The notes: generated by a model from the sequence alone, not told the origin. A DNA stretch of 64,000 nucleotides from Nitrospiraceae bacterium (GCA_013140715.1 JABFSG010000048.1:38033-102032); one strand, 5' to 3'; positions 53,586-62,852 are shown, counted from the first letter of the stretch. Program-made: numbers and translations.

Positions 53586-54746
53586 ATGATAAGGTGCAGA
53601 CTCTCCAAAGGGCGCCTTCGTTTCTGGTTGATCGCTTGCCTGGTGCTCGCATTTTGGACGGGAACATCCTGGACTCTCGCGGCTGCTTTAGTCACGCCGG
53701 AGGAAATGAACAGCGTGCGGGTCTACAAGAAGATGGCGAATGCCACGGTGCTGGTCGCTTCCGCCTATGTGAGTGCTCATCACCTCACACAGACATCGGG
53801 AAAAGGACTTGGGGCGGGTGTGCTGATCGATGAGCAGGGCTCGATCGTGACCAATTCCCACGTCGTAGATGGAGCTGCAAAAATCACGGTGACGTTGCAC
53901 GACGGGACTCGTGTGCCGGCTGAGTTGATTGGGAACGATCCACAGTCGGATATTGCGCTGCTCCATGTTACACTCCCGCATGGGCAACATGTTCCGGCCT
54001 CACTTGGCGATTCCGACAAACTGGAAATCGGCCAGAAAGTCCTGGCGATCGGACATCCTTTTGGATTGGGCTATGCGTTTTCAACCGGCATTGTGAGCGG
54101 ATTCGGCAAACTGCTGGAGCCTAAACAGGAGTTGTTCCAAGAGCGAGTCATTCAGACCACCACCCCGATGAATCTTGGGAATAGCGGTGGGCCGCTGGTC
54201 GATTCCGAGGACCGCGTGGTCGGGATCAATTCGGCAATATTGATGGGCGCGCAGAATATCGGGTTCGCTATTCCGATCAATAACGTCAAATCTATCGTGG
54301 CTGAACTGCGGAAAAATGGCCGTGTGATCCGCCCATGGCTTGGCATCAAAGGGAAATTCGTGACCGACGAAGTACGGAATCTCATTGCCCTTCCCCTTGT
54401 GAGTGGGTTGCTTATTCTCGATGTGGATGAGGGGAGTCCGGCCGAGGCGATCGGGGTTCGTGCCGGCAACCTGGATGTCACCATTGAAGGAGAGTCGTGG
54501 GTCTTAGGAGGCGATATCCTTGTCGCGGTGAATGGGGAGGACGTCAAATCCAGCGAGCAATATGCCAAGGTGATGGGGCATCTGAAGGCCAATCAGTCAA
54601 TCGACGTTACCTTCTATCGAGACGGCGTAAGGCGCACCATGGTTGTCACGCTGGGAGAACGCCCGACACCGCACGGCCCAGCACAGCATCCCAAGATCGA
54701 GGTGCCACCGCTCGTTCCGCAAATGCTGCCGTTTACACAATTCTGA
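53586..54746 (+). CDS. HtrA/Deg-like exported serine protease with PDZ domain
   Basis: This 386-residue protein has a signal sequence or anchor (LIACLVLAFWTGTSWTLAAAL near residues 14-34, in two halves), a trypsin-like domain and one PDZ domain. The triad is intact: His in VTNSHVVDG near residue 96, Asp in SDIALLHV near 125 and Ser in NLGNSGGPLVD near 200. The PDZ part covers about 265-370 (LDVDEGSPAEAIGVRAGNL; GGDILVAVNGEDV). It degrades or refolds damaged envelope proteins. AAGGAGG lies 5 nt before the ATG at 53586. Its single PDZ is like DegS. Confidence 0.92.
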   Translation: MIRCRLSKGRLRFWLIACLVLAFWTGTSWTLAAALVTPEEMNSVRVYKKMANATVLVASAYVSAHHLTQTSGKGLGAGVLIDEQGSIVTNSHVVDGAAKITVTLHDGTRVPAELIGNDPQSDIALLHVTLPHGQHVPASLGDSDKLEIGQKVLAIGHPFGLGYAFSTGIVSGFGKLLEPKQELFQERVIQTTTPMNLGNSGGPLVDSEDRVVGINSAILMGAQNIGFAIPINNVKSIVAELRKNGRVIRPWLGIKGKFVTDEVRNLIALPLVSGLLILDVDEGSPAEAIGVRAGNLDVTIEGESWVLGGDILVAVNGEDVKSSEQYAKVMGHLKANQSIDVTFYRDGVRRTMVVTLGERPTPHGPAQHPKIEVPPLVPQMLPFTQF

Positions 54747-54992
54747 TTCATCGGCGCGAAGAGCGAATGCGAGTGCTCAAGCACGCGGGACCTGGGTTCG
54801 CGTTATATACTCGTGCGGGCACCGGCCCAAACAGTTATACTTCTTGGAGATGGGCCGGATAGCGCAGATCAGCCGAAAGAAACCTACAACCTGTATGGAT
54901 GACTGAGAGTAACGGGGAAAGGGCTGCGAAATTCACGCAAGAAACGTTGGTCATTGCAGTGTTTCAATGACTCGATAGAAATATAGGACAGA

Positions 54993-55517
54993 ATGACGGA
55001 CGAGCAGGATGGACAGCTGAGTCGCACCTATGAGCATCTTCTGACTCTCTGGACCTGTGGTGTGCGGGATTACCACAGTTTGCTCTCCGATTACCTTACC
55101 GCCAATTCCATCTTCGTTGCAGTACTCGGGTTGCTTGTCTCGCGAGAATCGCTACACTTTCCCATTGTAATCCTTAGCGCCCTGTTGTGTGTGTGTGGGC
55201 TATTTCTTTGTTTGCAAATGGCGATCAATCTCGGTCGATTCTCCGGCCAGAATGCGCTCTGGGAGTGGCAATTGCGCGGGATCGAACAGAGCCAAGAATG
55301 GCCAGACCAGCCACTTCTGACAAGCCTTTATCGTCTTCACAAGACCCGGGAGCCGATCGAGAATCGGCGGAATGAGCCACCGGTATTTTTGCCGAACTGG
55401 GCCTTCCGCCACCATCGTCGATGGTGGGCTCGTCGCGCCGTCAGCTTTCCGATATTTTTCGGCTCTGTGTATGGGTTGTTCTTATTGTGGGCGATGACGC
55501 AACTTTTCTGGAGCTGA
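54993..55517 (+). CDS. hypothetical two- or three-pass membrane protein
   Basis: This 174-residue protein has hydrophobic helices near residues 40-52 and 58-76 (FPIVILSALLCVCGLFLCLQ) and one near 150-170 (FFGSVYGLFLLWAM). The charged middle (GQNALWEWQLRGIEQSQEW, TREPIENRRNE) lies on one side of the membrane. I recognise no family, though the layout resembles small RipA-type or unnamed membrane proteins. The preceding 246 nt show no gene. Confidence 0.7.
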   Translation: MTDEQDGQLSRTYEHLLTLWTCGVRDYHSLLSDYLTANSIFVAVLGLLVSRESLHFPIVILSALLCVCGLFLCLQMAINLGRFSGQNALWEWQLRGIEQSQEWPDQPLLTSLYRLHKTREPIENRRNEPPVFLPNWAFRHHRRWWARRAVSFPIFFGSVYGLFLLWAMTQLFWS

Positions 55518-55719
55518 CCGCCGCGCGCGTTAATGATGGAACGCTGAATTCGTCTCCTCCACCCGCAGCATATCCTGGTTCTCTTCCCATCTTGATTCCA
55601 AATCGTGAATATGGGACCGTCGCACAGCGCAATGCCGCAGGCGCGAGTGTCGGTCTCTGCACCGACAAGAGCTAAGGGCCGTTGGACATCAGGCACCGCA
55701 CAACCAGGGACATCACTCT

Positions 55720-56268
55720 ATGACTCCTCATGTTTTCCGCCAACGCTGGTCGGCACATTTTGCACTGGCCATCAGCTTGACCATAGTGTTGTTTGGATGC
55801 GCCACAGTCCCGCGTCAATATGTGCGGATGGCCGAGTCTGGTGCGACGCTTACCGAGCTGACTTCCCATCCGGAGAACTATCGCGGGAAAGTGGTGCTGT
55901 TGGGGGGTACAATTGTCGATGAAGAAGAGAACGCGCAGTACCTCTGGTTGCGTGTGAAGAATCGGCCGCTGGACGAGGATTATATTCCCCATCGTCCCGT
56001 GGACATGGATGGCTCCGAAGCCGGCCACTACTGGGTGATAATACCCAAACGACAAATTCCCCGCGAATATCGGCATTGGGCGCGTATGACGGTGGTTGGA
56101 CAAGTCACTGGTACGCAACGGCTAGCTGCCGAGCCGGTGCTGTCGCTCCTCTATGTGCGGGGCTGGGGTATAAGCCGGGATCATGACGAAGTCTGGGAGG
56201 ATTCTACGGATCCAAATTATATCCTGTCGGTTCCGGCAAGCGTCAGACGTGAATCTGACCCAAACTAG
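55720..56268 (+). CDS. Slp family outer-membrane lipoprotein
   Basis: This 182-residue protein has a lipobox with Cys27 (TIVLFGCATVP). The Slp-type domain reads LTSHPENYRGKVVLLGGTIVDEEENAQYLWL (spanning about residues 46-80, as two parts), then HYWVIIPKRQIPREYRHWARMTVVGQVTG. The family is starvation-inducible, outer-membrane anchored, and of unclear function. It is monocistronic. The 200 nt upstream include no other gene. Confidence 0.86.
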   Translation: MTPHVFRQRWSAHFALAISLTIVLFGCATVPRQYVRMAESGATLTELTSHPENYRGKVVLLGGTIVDEEENAQYLWLRVKNRPLDEDYIPHRPVDMDGSEAGHYWVIIPKRQIPREYRHWARMTVVGQVTGTQRLAAEPVLSLLYVRGWGISRDHDEVWEDSTDPNYILSVPASVRRESDPN

Positions 56269-56482
56269 TGTGTCGGGTTCTGTGGCTCAAGATCTGGAAC
56301 TTGTTCACGGACTGATGTTTCGCAGTGCAGATTTTTACACCATAAGGATAAGGCGTTGCTGATCTGGTTGATGCTGAGTGTTGCATGCGCATGCAATAGG
56401 GGCGCGGTTGCCGAGGTGATTCCCATGCAGCTCAAGCGGGAAGCTGCGGCTGACGATCATAAGGGGAGGACTCTGGGATTGG

Positions 56483-57700
56483 TCACTTCGCAATCGTGAT
56501 GCTGGGGACTCCGACGCGAGGTACATCGGTAACTGTCATCTGGAATAATAGATACAGCAATTGAAAGGCCTCGCGGTTCCAGCGCGCCAGTGGTCCCGTG
56601 GTCTTCACAGCATAATATTTTCCGTGAGATTGAATCGATAGGTCGGCTCCTGAGGGAGATCCATCAGACAGCAGGAGTTCCATGGCGTGGACGGGGTTCT
56701 CGTGGATTTCCGGAGTCCGAGGATCTTTGTCAACGTGGTATTCAGGGTCCTCTCCAAGCGATCGACCCAGAAAGTTAAGAATGGTGTTAAAGCTCCGCAA
56801 CCGGAATTCTCCCTTGAGAGGATAGTCCCCTCCGACGTGCCCAGGGCGGATGTCGAAGGACACATCGTTGAGGTGCCCTTCTTCCGTTTCGTCGATCAAC
56901 CGGGCTTGTTCGTCTGGTGAGAGTGTGTCTGGGTCATAGTTGGTGATGAGGGTTCGTCCCAGGATTTGCTTGCTTAGGGTGTAGGTGTTGTCTTTCTGGC
57001 TATAGGTCACGAGATACTCTTTCTGTAACGCCTGAAAGCCTTCGGCTGTGACCGAGTTGGCGGGAATCGTCCAGGTCCGGCTGTAGACGAGCGGTTCGGC
57101 ATGGAGCTGGTTCTGGTCTTGGATGGCGGAAAGGTGCGACACCACGCGACGGAACATCTCGTATTCTGTCCGGTCTGCTGGCCTATTGCGGTAGGCAACC
57201 TCTTGGCCATTTTGCTTGATCCGCAGTTCCTGCGTCATCAGTCTGAGCAACAGATCGATGTCGTATCGCTGTCGGAGGAGGAGGAGGAATTTGGTTTCCT
57301 GAAAAGGAGTCAAGAGCCGCTTGGTGAACTCTTCCCCTTCGATCGGCACGATACTGATGGTGGGGTTCTCCGCGACACTGCCGCCAAAGATCGGCATGAG
57401 GGCCCTACTGGCTTCTCCCGTGAGTGCCGGAGTGGCTCCGGCGCTCACACGGAAATCGAAGGTCGCGGCGATATTCGAGACGCCTGTGAAGTGAATCGGT
57501 TGATGTTGATGGGCGCGGGCGATGTTGATGAGCAATTGTTTGGAGATGGCATCCGTGACCGCTTCGTCATAGCTCGTCACGGCGCGACTGAGCGTGATGG
57601 GAGAAAGACAGCCGGTCAGGGCCAGGCTGCACAAAATTCCCGCCAGGGTCAATCCTATAGAGGATACTGAACGTTGTCCTATCGACATGAGACCGACCAT
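56483..57700 (-). CDS. hypothetical lipoprotein, 405 residues
   Basis: This protein has a lipobox near residue 31 (SLALTGC), so it is membrane-anchored and exported. The mature part starts LSPITLSRAVTSYDEAVTD and has a helix with LINIARAHQHQPIHFTGVSNI. It ends in NREAFQLLYLLFQMTVTD. This pattern, with an early conserved YDxAV and NIARAH, is widespread in environmental bacteria, but I know of no assigned function. The start at 57700 has only a weak ribosome site; an ATG at 57688 is also in frame. It is followed by no gene on the same strand nearby. Confidence 0.78.
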   Translation of the reverse strand: MVGLMSIGQRSVSSIGLTLAGILCSLALTGCLSPITLSRAVTSYDEAVTDAISKQLLINIARAHQHQPIHFTGVSNIAATFDFRVSAGATPALTGEASRALMPIFGGSVAENPTISIVPIEGEEFTKRLLTPFQETKFLLLLRQRYDIDLLLRLMTQELRIKQNGQEVAYRNRPADRTEYEMFRRVVSHLSAIQDQNQLHAEPLVYSRTWTIPANSVTAEGFQALQKEYLVTYSQKDNTYTLSKQILGRTLITNYDPDTLSPDEQARLIDETEEGHLNDVSFDIRPGHVGGDYPLKGEFRLRSFNTILNFLGRSLGEDPEYHVDKDPRTPEIHENPVHAMELLLSDGSPSGADLSIQSHGKYYAVKTTGPLARWNREAFQLLYLLFQMTVTDVPRVGVPSITIAK

Positions 57701-57755
57701 CAGACGAGCCTGCCATTCTTTCGGCAGGTTTGTAGCATAACCGGTACTGGATGCC

Positions 57756-57889
57756 TAGCAGGATAAGGTTGAGGCCGAGGCTAAGGTAGTTTGAGGCTAG
57801 AGGTCAGAGGCAAGAACATAGTCCGTGACTTCCGCCCTCAAACCTCGAACCTGCTTCCTCACTCAACTTTGACCTCAACCTCGTCCTGC
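57756..57889. repeat. GAGG heptad-type imperfect inverted repeat
   Basis: The element starts TAGCAGGATAAGGTTGAGG and ends with the complement of GCAGGACGAGGTTGAGG. The outer arms match well (about 17 of 19); the inner arms share words, not positions. Words such as TTTGAGG, CTAGAGG, TCAGAGG (left) and TTCGAGG, TTTGAGG (complement of right) follow a 7-nt step. It lies upstream of the lipoprotein gene at 57700. Confidence 0.7.
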
Positions 57890-58057
57890 TTCACGTGGAG
57901 TGGTCCCGCCTTTGCAGATCTCTGCCTACTAGTTGATTGAATATCAACGATCAAGCGAATTTTGGGGCATTCTTCCTCAAGGAGAGATATGTCTGTGGCA
58001 TTTCGCGGCAATGTGTCTTGACCATTTCTAGGCTAAAGGGCTAGCCTCTCGTCTATG

Positions 58058-58172
58058 GTTTGTCTGGTTGATCTGGTTTGTTTGGTGGATTTGGTTGATT
58101 TCGTTCATCCGGATGGCCCAGTGAGTCTGCTTCAACCAAATAAACAAGACAAACCAGACAATCTGAATAAAC
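58058..58172. repeat. 9-nt-periodic hairpin upstream of the NtrC-like gene
   Basis: On the minus strand the left part reads AACGAAATC, AACCAAATC, CACCAAACA, AACCAGATC, AACCAGACA. The plus-strand right part reads AACCAAATA, AACAAGACA, AACCAGACA. It ends 23 nt before the start codon at 58195 and so would lie in the 5' leader of that transcript. Confidence 0.78.
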
Positions 58173-58194
58173 GAGATCGGAGAAGGAGTGCAAC

Positions 58195-59568
58195 ATGACC
58201 GAAGAATGGGGTGCAATTCTGGTCGTCGATGACGATGTGGAGATGCGGGAGCTGGTTCACGATGTCCTCAATGACCGTGGGCATCAGGTCACGACGGCTG
58301 GGAGTGGACAAGAGGCTTTGGCGCTGTTGACTGAGCAAGACTATGCCGTCGTGTTGACCGATTTACGAATGAAGGGGATGTTGGGGACGGAACTACTCGT
58401 GGAGATCAGGCGTCTGTATCCGGACATCGGGGTCATCCTCATGACGGCCTTTGGATCGGTGGATACGGCAGTCGAGGCTATGAAGCGAGGCGCGAGCGAC
58501 TACTTGCCCAAGCCTGTGAAAAACGATGAGTTGGTTCGCGTTGTGGAACGGTGCATCCGTGAAGCATCGCTACGACGTGAGGTGAACAGGCTCCGGCGCG
58601 AGGTTCATAAGGAATACAGTTTTCATCAGATCATCGGCAAGAGCAAACCGATGCAGGAGATATTCGACCTGATCCGGCGCGTGGCCGACAGTCCGACGAA
58701 TCTGTTGATCACCGGCGAGAGCGGGACCGGCAAGGAGTTGGTGGCCAAGGCCATCCATTACAATAGCGATCGCCGGGATGCGCCGTTTATCCCCGTCAAC
58801 TGTGCCGCCATTCCGGAACAGCTGCTCGAAAGCGAGCTGTTCGGTCATATGCGAGGCGCCTTTACGGATGCGAAGGCGGATAAGCGGGGCCTCTTTGAAG
58901 AGGCGCAGAAGGGCACGCTATTTCTCGATGAGATCAGTGAATTGCCCTTGATGTTGCAGGCCAAGATCTTGCGGGCGATCCAGGAGAAAGAGATTCGCCG
59001 CGTAGGGGCGAACAAACCGATTTCTGTCGATGTACGCATCATTGCTGCGACGAATCTCAACCTGACGGAAGAGGTCAAGGCAAAGCGTTTTCGGGAAGAC
59101 TTGTATTATCGCCTTAATGTCATCGAGCTATCCCTTCCTTCCCTGCGTGAGCGCCGGGAGGACATTCCGCTGCTGGTGAACGCCTTCATGAAGAAGTGTG
59201 CGGAATCTCGCGGGAAACAGATACAGGGTGTGAGCGAGTCTGCGTTGGCCATGTTGGTCGATTATGCCTGGCCTGGCAACGTGCGGGAATTGGAAAATGT
59301 GATCGAGCGGGCCGTCACACTCAGCCGAAACGAGCAGATCGTTCCTGACGATCTTCCGTCAACGATTCAAGGGGCTCGCGGCGATCGGCGCGTACTCGAC
59401 GATGCGGCTGAACGGACTCTGCGACTGGATGAAGTGGAGAAGGAATATATTCTCAAGATCCTCGAGAAGACTGGCGGTAATAAGTACCAGGCGGCCCATA
59501 CGCTCGGAATCGATCGCAAGACGCTCTACCGGAAACTGGGCGAGATCGAAGGACAGACTCAGGCGTGA
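58195..59568 (+). CDS. NtrC-family sigma-54 response regulator with GAFTDA motif
   Basis: This 457-residue regulator has a receiver (VVDDDVEMRELV; phospho-Asp in VVLTDLRMKG near residue 55), an AAA+ domain (Walker A GESGTGKE near 173, Walker B GTLFLDEISE near 238) and a Fis-type helix-turn-helix (NKYQAAHTLGIDRKTLYRKL). The sigma-54 contact loop reads GAFTDA instead of GAFTGA. It is followed with overlap by an NtrB-like kinase, which is the obvious partner. GGAG lies 7 nt before the ATG at 58195. It opens a four-gene signalling cluster upstream of the multicopper oxidase. Confidence 0.93.
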   Translation: MTEEWGAILVVDDDVEMRELVHDVLNDRGHQVTTAGSGQEALALLTEQDYAVVLTDLRMKGMLGTELLVEIRRLYPDIGVILMTAFGSVDTAVEAMKRGASDYLPKPVKNDELVRVVERCIREASLRREVNRLRREVHKEYSFHQIIGKSKPMQEIFDLIRRVADSPTNLLITGESGTGKELVAKAIHYNSDRRDAPFIPVNCAAIPEQLLESELFGHMRGAFTDAKADKRGLFEEAQKGTLFLDEISELPLMLQAKILRAIQEKEIRRVGANKPISVDVRIIAATNLNLTEEVKAKRFREDLYYRLNVIELSLPSLRERREDIPLLVNAFMKKCAESRGKQIQGVSESALAMLVDYAWPGNVRELENVIERAVTLSRNEQIVPDDLPSTIQGARGDRRVLDDAAERTLRLDEVEKEYILKILEKTGGNKYQAAHTLGIDRKTLYRKLGEIEGQTQA

Positions 59569-60656
59569 GCCGGGAGTCCTACGAAAGCGAACAACAGTGG
59601 CATCTGATTGTGGATGCCGCTCCCAGTGGCATGCTGCTTGTCGATGAGCATGGAACGATTGTCATGGTGAATATCTCCGCCCTCCGTCAATTCGGCTATG
59701 AGAGGGAAGAGTTGCTCGGAAAATCGGTCGAGATACTCATTCCCGGCCCGTTTCGAGCTGGTCACCGGCAGTACCGGGCTGGATTCTTGAAGGTCCCGCA
59801 GACACGATCGATGGGGGCCGGACGTGAGTTGTTCGGTTTGCGGAAAGACGGGAGTGAATTTGCCGTTGAAATCGGACTGACGCCTATTCAGATGAACAGA
59901 GGAATGGGGACGTTGGCATCGGTTGTGGATATTTCAGAGCGCAAACGTCTGGAGACGCAGCTCCGACGGACTGAGCGATTGGCGGAGTTAGGCACATTGG
60001 CTTCCGGCATGGCGCACGAAATCGGGACGCCGATGAACGTAATCCTCGGGCGCGCGGAATATCTGCTCCAACGCACAGACGATGAAGGGATGAAGAAGGG
60101 TCTTGCTACGATCGTCACGCAGGTGGAGCGAATCACTAAGGTGATGAACCAACTTCTGGCTTTTGCCAGGCGAAAGACACCGGAGCGGCGGGCCATCGAT
60201 CTTGTTGAGATCGTGGACGAGAGTCTGGAGATGTTCGAGGAACGGATCGCTCAAAGTCGGATCACAATCGATAAGACGATTGAGCCGTCATTGCCTCTTG
60301 TCCTTGCAGATCGGGACCAACTGATCCAAGTGCTCATCAATCTTGTGATAAACAGCATCCATGCCATGCCGGAAGGAGGACAGCTCCGGTTGAGCCTTAC
60401 TTGTGAAGAGAGCCACGTTTGCCTCCGTTTGTCCGATACCGGCCATGGGATACCGGAAGAGATCCGTGCGAAGGTGTTTGAGCCTTTTTTTACGACGAAA
60501 GATTTTGGCAAGGGGACGGGGCTGGGTCTTACGGTCGTGAAGGGTATCGTCGAAGAACATGGCGGGACCATTGCTGTAGAAAGTGTTGTCGGCAAGGGCA
60601 CGACGTTTTGGATCCGGCTCCCTCTTGACAAAGCTCAGGCCGCTGCTACCTCCTAA
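59565..60656 (+). CDS. NtrB-like PAS sensor histidine kinase
   Basis: This 363-residue cytoplasmic kinase has a PAS domain (residues about 8-125, LIVDAAPSGMLLVDEHG), a HisKA box with SGMAHEIGTPMNVILG near residue 148, and a HATPase domain (LINLVINSIHAMPEGG; GKGTGLGLTVV). The HEIGTPMN box has Gly and Thr where HEIRNPL is common. No membrane segment is present. The GTG at 59565 overlaps the preceding stop as GTGA, so it is coupled to the NtrC-like regulator. It probably responds to an internal signal via PAS. Confidence 0.92.
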   Translation: MSRESYESEQQWHLIVDAAPSGMLLVDEHGTIVMVNISALRQFGYEREELLGKSVEILIPGPFRAGHRQYRAGFLKVPQTRSMGAGRELFGLRKDGSEFAVEIGLTPIQMNRGMGTLASVVDISERKRLETQLRRTERLAELGTLASGMAHEIGTPMNVILGRAEYLLQRTDDEGMKKGLATIVTQVERITKVMNQLLAFARRKTPERRAIDLVEIVDESLEMFEERIAQSRITIDKTIEPSLPLVLADRDQLIQVLINLVINSIHAMPEGGQLRLSLTCEESHVCLRLSDTGHGIPEEIRAKVFEPFFTTKDFGKGTGLGLTVVKGIVEEHGGTIAVESVVGKGTTFWIRLPLDKAQAAATS

Positions 60657-60708
60657 CCAACAAGCGCAACCCCCTCTCCAGAAATTCGCTCGACTGGCTC
60701 GCCTGGTC

Positions 60709-60727
60709 CTGTCGCAATCTGCGACAG
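60709..60727. promoter_or_regulatory. 19-bp perfect palindrome, candidate activator site
   Basis: CTGTCGCAATCTGCGACAG is a perfect inverted repeat. A matching half-site, TGTCGCAA, follows at 60743-60750. Both lie 140-220 nt upstream of the receiver gene at 60929, a spacing usual for enhancer sites of sigma-54 activators. Confidence 0.55.
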
Positions 60728-60863
60728 GGGGGGTGCGGTAGCTGTCGCAATTTTCATCAGGTCTTGGGGGATTTCTGTCCGCTACCCTGCCCATTACGAG
60801 AAAACTCAAGCAAGTTGGCTCAGTTCTGGGAGCGGTTGCGCCGTGTCCGCGTAAAAAACCACC

Positions 60864-60879
60864 TTGCACGGGTTGTGCA
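60864..60879 (+). promoter_or_regulatory. possible sigma-54 -24/-12 promoter
   Basis: TTGCACGGGTTGTGCA resembles the consensus TGGCACN5TTGC with one mismatch in each half. The -24 GG is TG here, which weakens the case. It lies 50 nt before the ATG at 60929 and downstream of the palindrome at 60709. Confidence 0.3.
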
Positions 60880-60928
60880 TTATCTCCCACTACAAGAATC
60901 AGCAGAAGGCCGGAGAAAGAGGAGATCG

Positions 60929-61339
60929 ATGGTGCAGGAGAGAAAGCGAGCGGTGGTGCTTGTCGCGGAAGATGATCGGGAGATGCGGAGTCTTCTGTGT
61001 GATGAGCTGTATGATCTGGGCGTATCCATCCAAGAGGCGGCTGATGGAGATGAGGCTTTGCGGCTGGTGCTTGAGTCTCGCCCCTCGCTGATCCTCACGG
61101 ACCTTCGGATGCCGGCCGGGGGGTTGGATTATGTCGCCAGGCTCCGAACCTTTGCTCCTGGTGTGCCGATGGTGCTGATCACCTCGTTTGGAGATCAGCA
61201 GACGAAAACCGATGCGTCGGCCATCGGCGTCGAGGCCTACTTCGATAAGCCGTTTCGACTCAGCGAACTCAGAGGAGCCATACGGCGTCTCTTAGGTCCG
61301 GCATTGGATGGAAGAATCGGCTCAGACAATACTCGATAA
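60929..61339 (+). CDS. single-domain response regulator
   Basis: This 136-residue receiver has VVLVAEDDREMRSLLCDE at the start, phospho-Asp in LILTDLRMPAGG near residue 58, and Lys in YFDKPFRL near 106. There is no output domain. The ATG at 60929 is preceded by GAGGAG at 5 nt. It lies between the NtrB-like kinase and a cysteine-rich sigma-54 activator, so it may relay the kinase's signal or modulate the activator. A short C-terminal tail is polar. Confidence 0.88.
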   Translation: MVQERKRAVVLVAEDDREMRSLLCDELYDLGVSIQEAADGDEALRLVLESRPSLILTDLRMPAGGLDYVARLRTFAPGVPMVLITSFGDQQTKTDASAIGVEAYFDKPFRLSELRGAIRRLLGPALDGRIGSDNTR

Positions 61340-61368
61340 ACATTCGATGTTATAGCGTGAGGTGTGAG

Positions 61369-62754
61369 ATGGCCGGATCTCAAGAACCCTGTTCCCTAGT
61401 TCATCCCTTTACCGACCCCGTCCTCGCAGCCCGACTGGAGGCCATTAAACAGTTAGCCGGCGGGCTCTCAGATCGAGTGGCGGTGTTGGATCGCGATTTT
61501 AATGTGATCTACGCGAATGAATCCGCCTGGCCCGGGGAGGCGCCCCGGTTGTCCGGCCATCAGGCGAAGTGCTATCAGGCCTTTGCTCACCGGAGTGATC
61601 CTTGCGGCACCTGCCCTGCGACGAAAATGTATGAATCGCCCGATGTCCGATCCGTGGCCTGTTCCTCCGGAGGGGATGGTGCAGCCTGTGGGATGCATCA
61701 GGCTTTTCCGTTGCTTTCGACCAGCGGAGAGGTCGAGTCTGTGCTGGTCTTATTCAAGACGCTTCAGAAGGCTGCGAAGCAGAAGAGCGGTGAACGAGCG
61801 GAGATGAAGCAGACATCGAAACCGGGTGAGCTGATTGGAACAAGTGCGCCGATGCGGGAAGTTCTCGATATGATTCGCCTTGTGGCGGATAGTTCGGCAA
61901 CTGTCTTGATTCAGGGAGAGAGCGGCACCGGCAAGGAGCTGGTGGCCAACACGATTCACCGCACGAGTTATCGGCGGGATAAGCCGTTTATCGTCGTCGA
62001 TTGCGGTTCGCTGCCGGAAACGCTATTGGAGAGTGAGTTGTTCGGCCATGTGAAGGGAGCCTTCACGGGGGCTCATGCCTCCAAACGTGGACTGTTTGAA
62101 GAGGCGGATGGTGGGACGATTTTTCTAGACGAGATTGCCGACACATCTGCGACGTTTCAGGCCAAGCTGTTGCGAGTCCTTCAGGAGGGGGAGATCAAGC
62201 GGGTTGGGGGAAACCAATCGATTAAAATCGATGTGCGGGTCATTTCAGCGACGAACAGGGATCTGGTCGATCTCGTGAAGGCGAAGAGCTTTCGGCAGGA
62301 TCTGTACTACCGGCTTGCCGTGTTGCCCTTGTCGCTCCCTCCGCTCCGTGAGCGGAGGGAAGACATCCCTCTTCTGGTCCGGCACTTCGTCTCGGCATCC
62401 TGCAAGCGTCACCGACAACCGGTCCGGCAGGTATTGCCGGATGTGATGCAGGCGCTCACCCAGGCCCCATGGCCGGGCAATGTGCGGGAGCTTCAACATT
62501 ATCTTGAACGGGCCATCGTCACCACCACCGGGCCCGAACTCAGTTGCAAGGATATTATGGATATGGGATCCCCTCCGGCAGGTCATGACCTCCGTGCCGT
62601 TTCGCGCAGGGCTACCCACCAAGCAGAACGTGCTCGGATTTTTCAGGCGCTCCAGCAAACGGAGGGCAATCGTGCAAAGACGGCCAAGCTCCTCAAGATC
62701 AGCCGGGCCAGCCTCTATAATAAGCTCCGTACCTATGGCATGCAGGATGCGTGA
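61369..62754 (+). CDS. sigma-54 activator with cysteine-rich PAS sensor
   Basis: This 461-residue protein has a PAS-like domain (residues about 15-125) with a cysteine cluster: KCYQAFAH, then [10 protein letters not shown] near residue 78, ACSSG and ACGMHQAF. This CYQ...CxxCP pattern suggests a metal, iron-sulfur or redox sensor. The AAA+ domain has GESGTGKE, an intact GAFTGA in [10 protein letters not shown], and [11 protein letters not shown] Fis-type helix-turn-helix ends it ([20 protein letters not shown]). It lacks a receiver, so it is likely controlled by its PAS. I start at the ATG at 61369 with GAGGT upstream. It lies upstream of the multicopper oxidase gene, a possible target. Confidence 0.92.
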   Translation: MAGSQEPCSLVHPFTDPVLAARLEAIKQLAGGLSDRVAVLDRDFNVIYANESAWPGEAPRLSGHQAKCYQAFAHRSDPCGTCPATKMYESPDVRSVACSSGGDGAACGMHQAFPLLSTSGEVESVLVLFKTLQKAAKQKSGERAEMKQTSKPGELIGTSAPMREVLDMIRLVADSSATVLIQGESGTGKELVANTIHRTSYRRDKPFIVVDCGSLPETLLESELFGHVKGAFTGAHASKRGLFEEADGGTIFLDEIADTSATFQAKLLRVLQEGEIKRVGGNQSIKIDVRVISATNRDLVDLVKAKSFRQDLYYRLAVLPLSLPPLRERREDIPLLVRHFVSASCKRHRQPVRQVLPDVMQALTQAPWPGNVRELQHYLERAIVTTTGPELSCKDIMDMGSPPAGHDLRAVSRRATHQAERARIFQALQQTEGNRAKTAKLLKISRASLYNKLRTYGMQDA

Positions 62755-62767
62755 GCTGGCTCGTGTC

Positions 62768-62852
62768 TCTTGTTTGTTTAGTTTGTTTGGTTTCTTCGGT
62801 TGAACGAGACTAACCAGATAAACAAAACAAACCAGGTCAACCAGATCAAGCC
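62768..62852. repeat. 9-nt-periodic hairpin after the sigma-54 activator
   Basis: The right arm reads AACCAGATA, AACAAAACA, AACCAGGTC, AACCAGATC. The left arm, on the minus strand, reads AACCGAAGA, AACCAAACA, AACTAAACA. It starts 13 nt after the TGA at 62752-62754, so it would be at the 3' end of that mRNA. Confidence 0.8.
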
